Assembly: GCA_001931905.2 (NCBI GenBank)
Contig: MSJI02000792.1
Span: 1-64,000 of the forward strand
Source: Cladosporium sp. IMV 00045
Lineage: Eukaryota; Ascomycota; Dothideomycetes; Cladosporiales; Cladosporiaceae
Direction of reading: 5' to 3'
Length of the DNA stretch: 64,000 bases
Below, in pieces: positions 62,216-64,000 of this stretch. A model generated the notes under the pieces. It ran no database searches. It saw nothing but the letters and a program-made list of their open reading frames with translations, and was not told where the DNA came from. The position numbers and the translations under genes were made by a program. Each line of letters opens with the position of its first letter. Within the stretch, counting starts at the first letter, position 1.

Positions 62216-62960
62216 CCATAGTACTCTCAGTTTTTCACGGAGAAGCGTAGTTCGAAGATAAAGAATCTCTGTGGCAGGACAGCTGACTGACTATATCAAG
62301 CGTGATGGTACTAGCATGGCCGTCACGGAGAGACATGGTTTGAAACTCAAAGATCTCTGTGGCAGGGTAGTAGTTCGACTACACCAAGCGTGTTGGTATA
62401 TGCATGCCCAACACGGAGAGACGTCGTTCGAAGAATAAGGATCTCCAAGACAAGGTGACAGATCGATGAAACCATGCATAATGGTACCATCGTGAACGAT
62501 ACCGAGAAGCATGGTCTTGAGCTCGTTACCCTCGAAGGACCTGTAGTAGCTTACACGATCTAGAGTCGATGGCACCAGCATAGCCGACACGGAGAAGCAT
62601 CGTTCTGGACTTAGTACTTTCAATGGAACTGTCTCAGTTCACATGCTTCAAAGACGATGGTATAAGCATAGCCGATACGGAGAAGCATCGTTCTGGGCTT
62701 CCTACTCTCAGTAGATCTGAGGCAGTTTGAATGATCTGAAGTCGATGGTACAAGCATAGCCACCACGGAGATGCGTCGTTCAGGGCTTCTTACTCTCAGT
62801 GGAACTGTCTCTGTTCACATAATTTGAAGACGATGGTACAAGCATAGCCGACTCGGAGAGGCGTCGCTGCGGGCTCTCTTCTCCCGGCGGAACTGTATCA
62901 TTGTCCATGATCTGGAGACGATGATACGAGCACTGTGGTTCCGGAGAAAGTTCTGTGGAT
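62216..62960 (-). repeat. Array 3: 88-bp minisatellite with exact period, 8-9 units
   Basis: The core GATGGTA(C/T)AAGCATAGCC or variant begins at 62304, 62392, 62480, 62568, 62656, 62744, 62832 and 62920, that is, seven successive intervals of exactly 88 bp. A CACGG(A)G element follows 20 bp later in most units, and a partial first unit has CACGG at 62236. Units are clearly diverged in sequence (several substitutions each) yet show no net indel. Orientation is reversed relative to arrays 1 and 2. There is no open reading frame across the array, and 88 is not a multiple of three. Confidence 0.93.
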
Positions 62961-63353
62961 CACTAGGGATCCGATGAATATGAAACAACAGAATAAGCAT
63001 AACATGGATAGAGGAGGTGAATAAAATACAAAATGCTACAACGTGACGACGAGATGAATTTGAACAGCAAAGAAAAGAGCACAAAAAGCAAGCAGAACCA
63101 AGACAGTCGACAATGTATCCCCTCCTTCCACTTTCCTCTTCTCCTCTGCCATTCGTCCCTCCCCCTCTCCCTCCCCCTCACCCTCCCCCAGCCTCCCACA
63201 AGACAGCCCGGACGACAGAGATCTGAATTGATTGATCGATCAATCGATCACATCAGACCGCCGCCGAGTTCTTGATGGTGGGCTCTGAAGAAGCGGTGAA
63301 CAAGTCAGCCGAAGAAATCCTGACTAAAGTTAAATTGACAAGCCAACATACCT
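62961..63353. other. Spacer with polypyrimidine tract and GATC microsatellite
   Basis: An 80-bp, almost pure C/T stretch lies at 63118-63197 (plus strand). A TTGATTGATCGATCAATCGATC tract follows at about 63227-63250, quoted here as TTGATTGATCGATCAATC. From about 63190 rightwards the sequence is the paralogue of 27360 onward, the left end of contig B. Confidence 0.75.
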
Positions 63354-63922
63354 CTAGCAAGCGAAACCCTCGATGCCCTGCTTCTTGTCCGGGTGGATGT
63401 TGAGCAGCTTGTTCATCGTCTTGCTCAGACGATTCTGGCACCCAACCGGCATGTGGAACTGTGATAGAGAATCAAGTCGTCAGCAACTTTCGTCAGTAAC
63501 ACTTCGCTAAGCGATGCATAAGTACTCACGCTCAACTTGAAGTCCCACTTCAAGCCATCTTCGTCGGGCTGCTCAGGCTCCGCGGTCCTCGATCCTCGGT
63601 ACTTGTAGATCGTCACGAGGCATCGGGGAGTGCTCTTCACAGCACGCTTGATCTCCCCCTCCGTCTTGTGCCAATCCTTGCCCCAGACGAGGTAGTGGTT
63701 GTACATGAAGTTCCATGTACCCATGCAGCGGAAGGTGGGCAGGACGAGCTCCTCTGTGGAAGGAACGTCATCGTAGGATACTGGCTCGAGGTCTTCCGAC
63801 CTCTCTGCCAGGGATATGGCGATGGTGGTGATAGTGGTGTCATTACCACTGGTCGGAAAGGCCAGGGTCTTGATCACGGGGAGAAGGAAGAGGCCAGTGA
63901 AGAAGCGAGTGAAGGCAACCAT
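63354..63922 (-). CDS. Small secreted cysteine-containing protein, copy 2 (effector-like)
   Basis: Minus-strand exons 63530-63922 and 63354-63458 (intron 71 nt) give 165 residues, the same structure as copy 1 at 27527-28095. The signal peptide is MVAFTRFFTGLFLLPVIKTLA. Cysteines 66, 101, 138 and 165 are all kept. I count 16 differences in 165 residues from copy 1: 3 in the first 65 (signal and propeptide-like part) and 13 in the last 100, including four in the six-to-eight residues around Cys66 (RCMGTWNFMYNHYLVW here against RCYGGWNFVYNHYVVW). That bias is the reverse of what neutral drift in a constrained domain gives. The function is unknown; no toxin or enzyme family was recognised. Confidence 0.82.
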
Positions 63923-64000
63923 TTTGACGAGGATGTTGATTGAGAAGGTGGTGTTATCGAAGATTCTGTGAATATAAGAATTGATTGCGAAGAAGGAGAG
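63923..64000 (-). promoter_or_regulatory. Leader of secreted copy 2, cut by the window edge
   Basis: 78 bp upstream of the ATG, closely similar to the same part of copy 1. The TATA position seen in copy 1 would fall beyond the window. Confidence 0.5.

Noticed and set aside
62216..62960. Array 3 as a CRISPR array.
   Set aside because: Eukaryotic context, full 88-bp units diverge along their whole length, and there is no conserved short repeat with unique spacers.
63118..63197. Polypyrimidine tract as a telomere-like or origin element.
   Set aside because: No TTAGGG-type repeat and no other origin signal; similar C/T-rich stretches are common in fungal leaders.

Overview
The window is nuclear DNA of a filamentous ascomycete (Pezizomycotina). 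The evidence is introns of about 50-60 nt with GTAAGT-like donors and CTAAC/CTGAC branch points, housekeeping genes with clear fungal orthologues, and fungal-specific families (CYSTM, STAND/NLR, PTH11-like, BTB, F-box, ChAPs). Gene content and style suggest a Dothideomycete, but I cannot fix genus or order from this sequence.

The window is a scaffold of three contigs joined by N runs at 27340-27359 and 45080-45129. Contig A (1-27339) starts inside the ribosome-quality-control helicase SLH1. It continues with NAN1/UTP17, TSR2 and RPB10 (ribosome and transcription housekeeping) and a CYSTM microprotein. A carbohydrate-flavoured stretch follows: SDR, tRNA-Thr, bHLH regulator, transaldolase-like enzyme, sugar porter, ferric reductase-like protein and an arabinose-dehydrogenase-like AKR. 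Contig A ends in the first exon of SIP5. Contig B (27360-45079) carries a small secreted cysteine protein, a TMEM135-like protein, a repeat array, two head-to-head BTB genes, a ChAPs exomer adaptor, HIR3, a second decayed array and the 3' end of a glycosyltransferase-like gene cut by the gap. Contig C (45130-64000) starts with intact SIP5. It then runs through an accessory stretch: FAD monooxygenase, broken berberine-bridge-type oxidase, PTH11-like remnant, broken NLR, MFS exporter, F-box protein, an exactly periodic 88-bp minisatellite and a second copy of the secreted cysteine protein.

The last 132 bases of contig A are identical to the first 132 bases of contig C, in the middle of one exon. 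A and C are therefore most likely directly adjacent in the genome and contig B is probably misplaced.

The main biological observations are: an apparently undescribed repeat family with an exact 88-bp period, present in three places downstream of genes; a pair of about 90% identical secreted cysteine-rich proteins whose differences concentrate in the mature domain; a possible sugar/polyol catabolic neighbourhood with its own bHLH factor; and a decaying accessory region (50-57.7 kb) where an oxidase, a receptor fragment and an NLR all carry disabling lesions.
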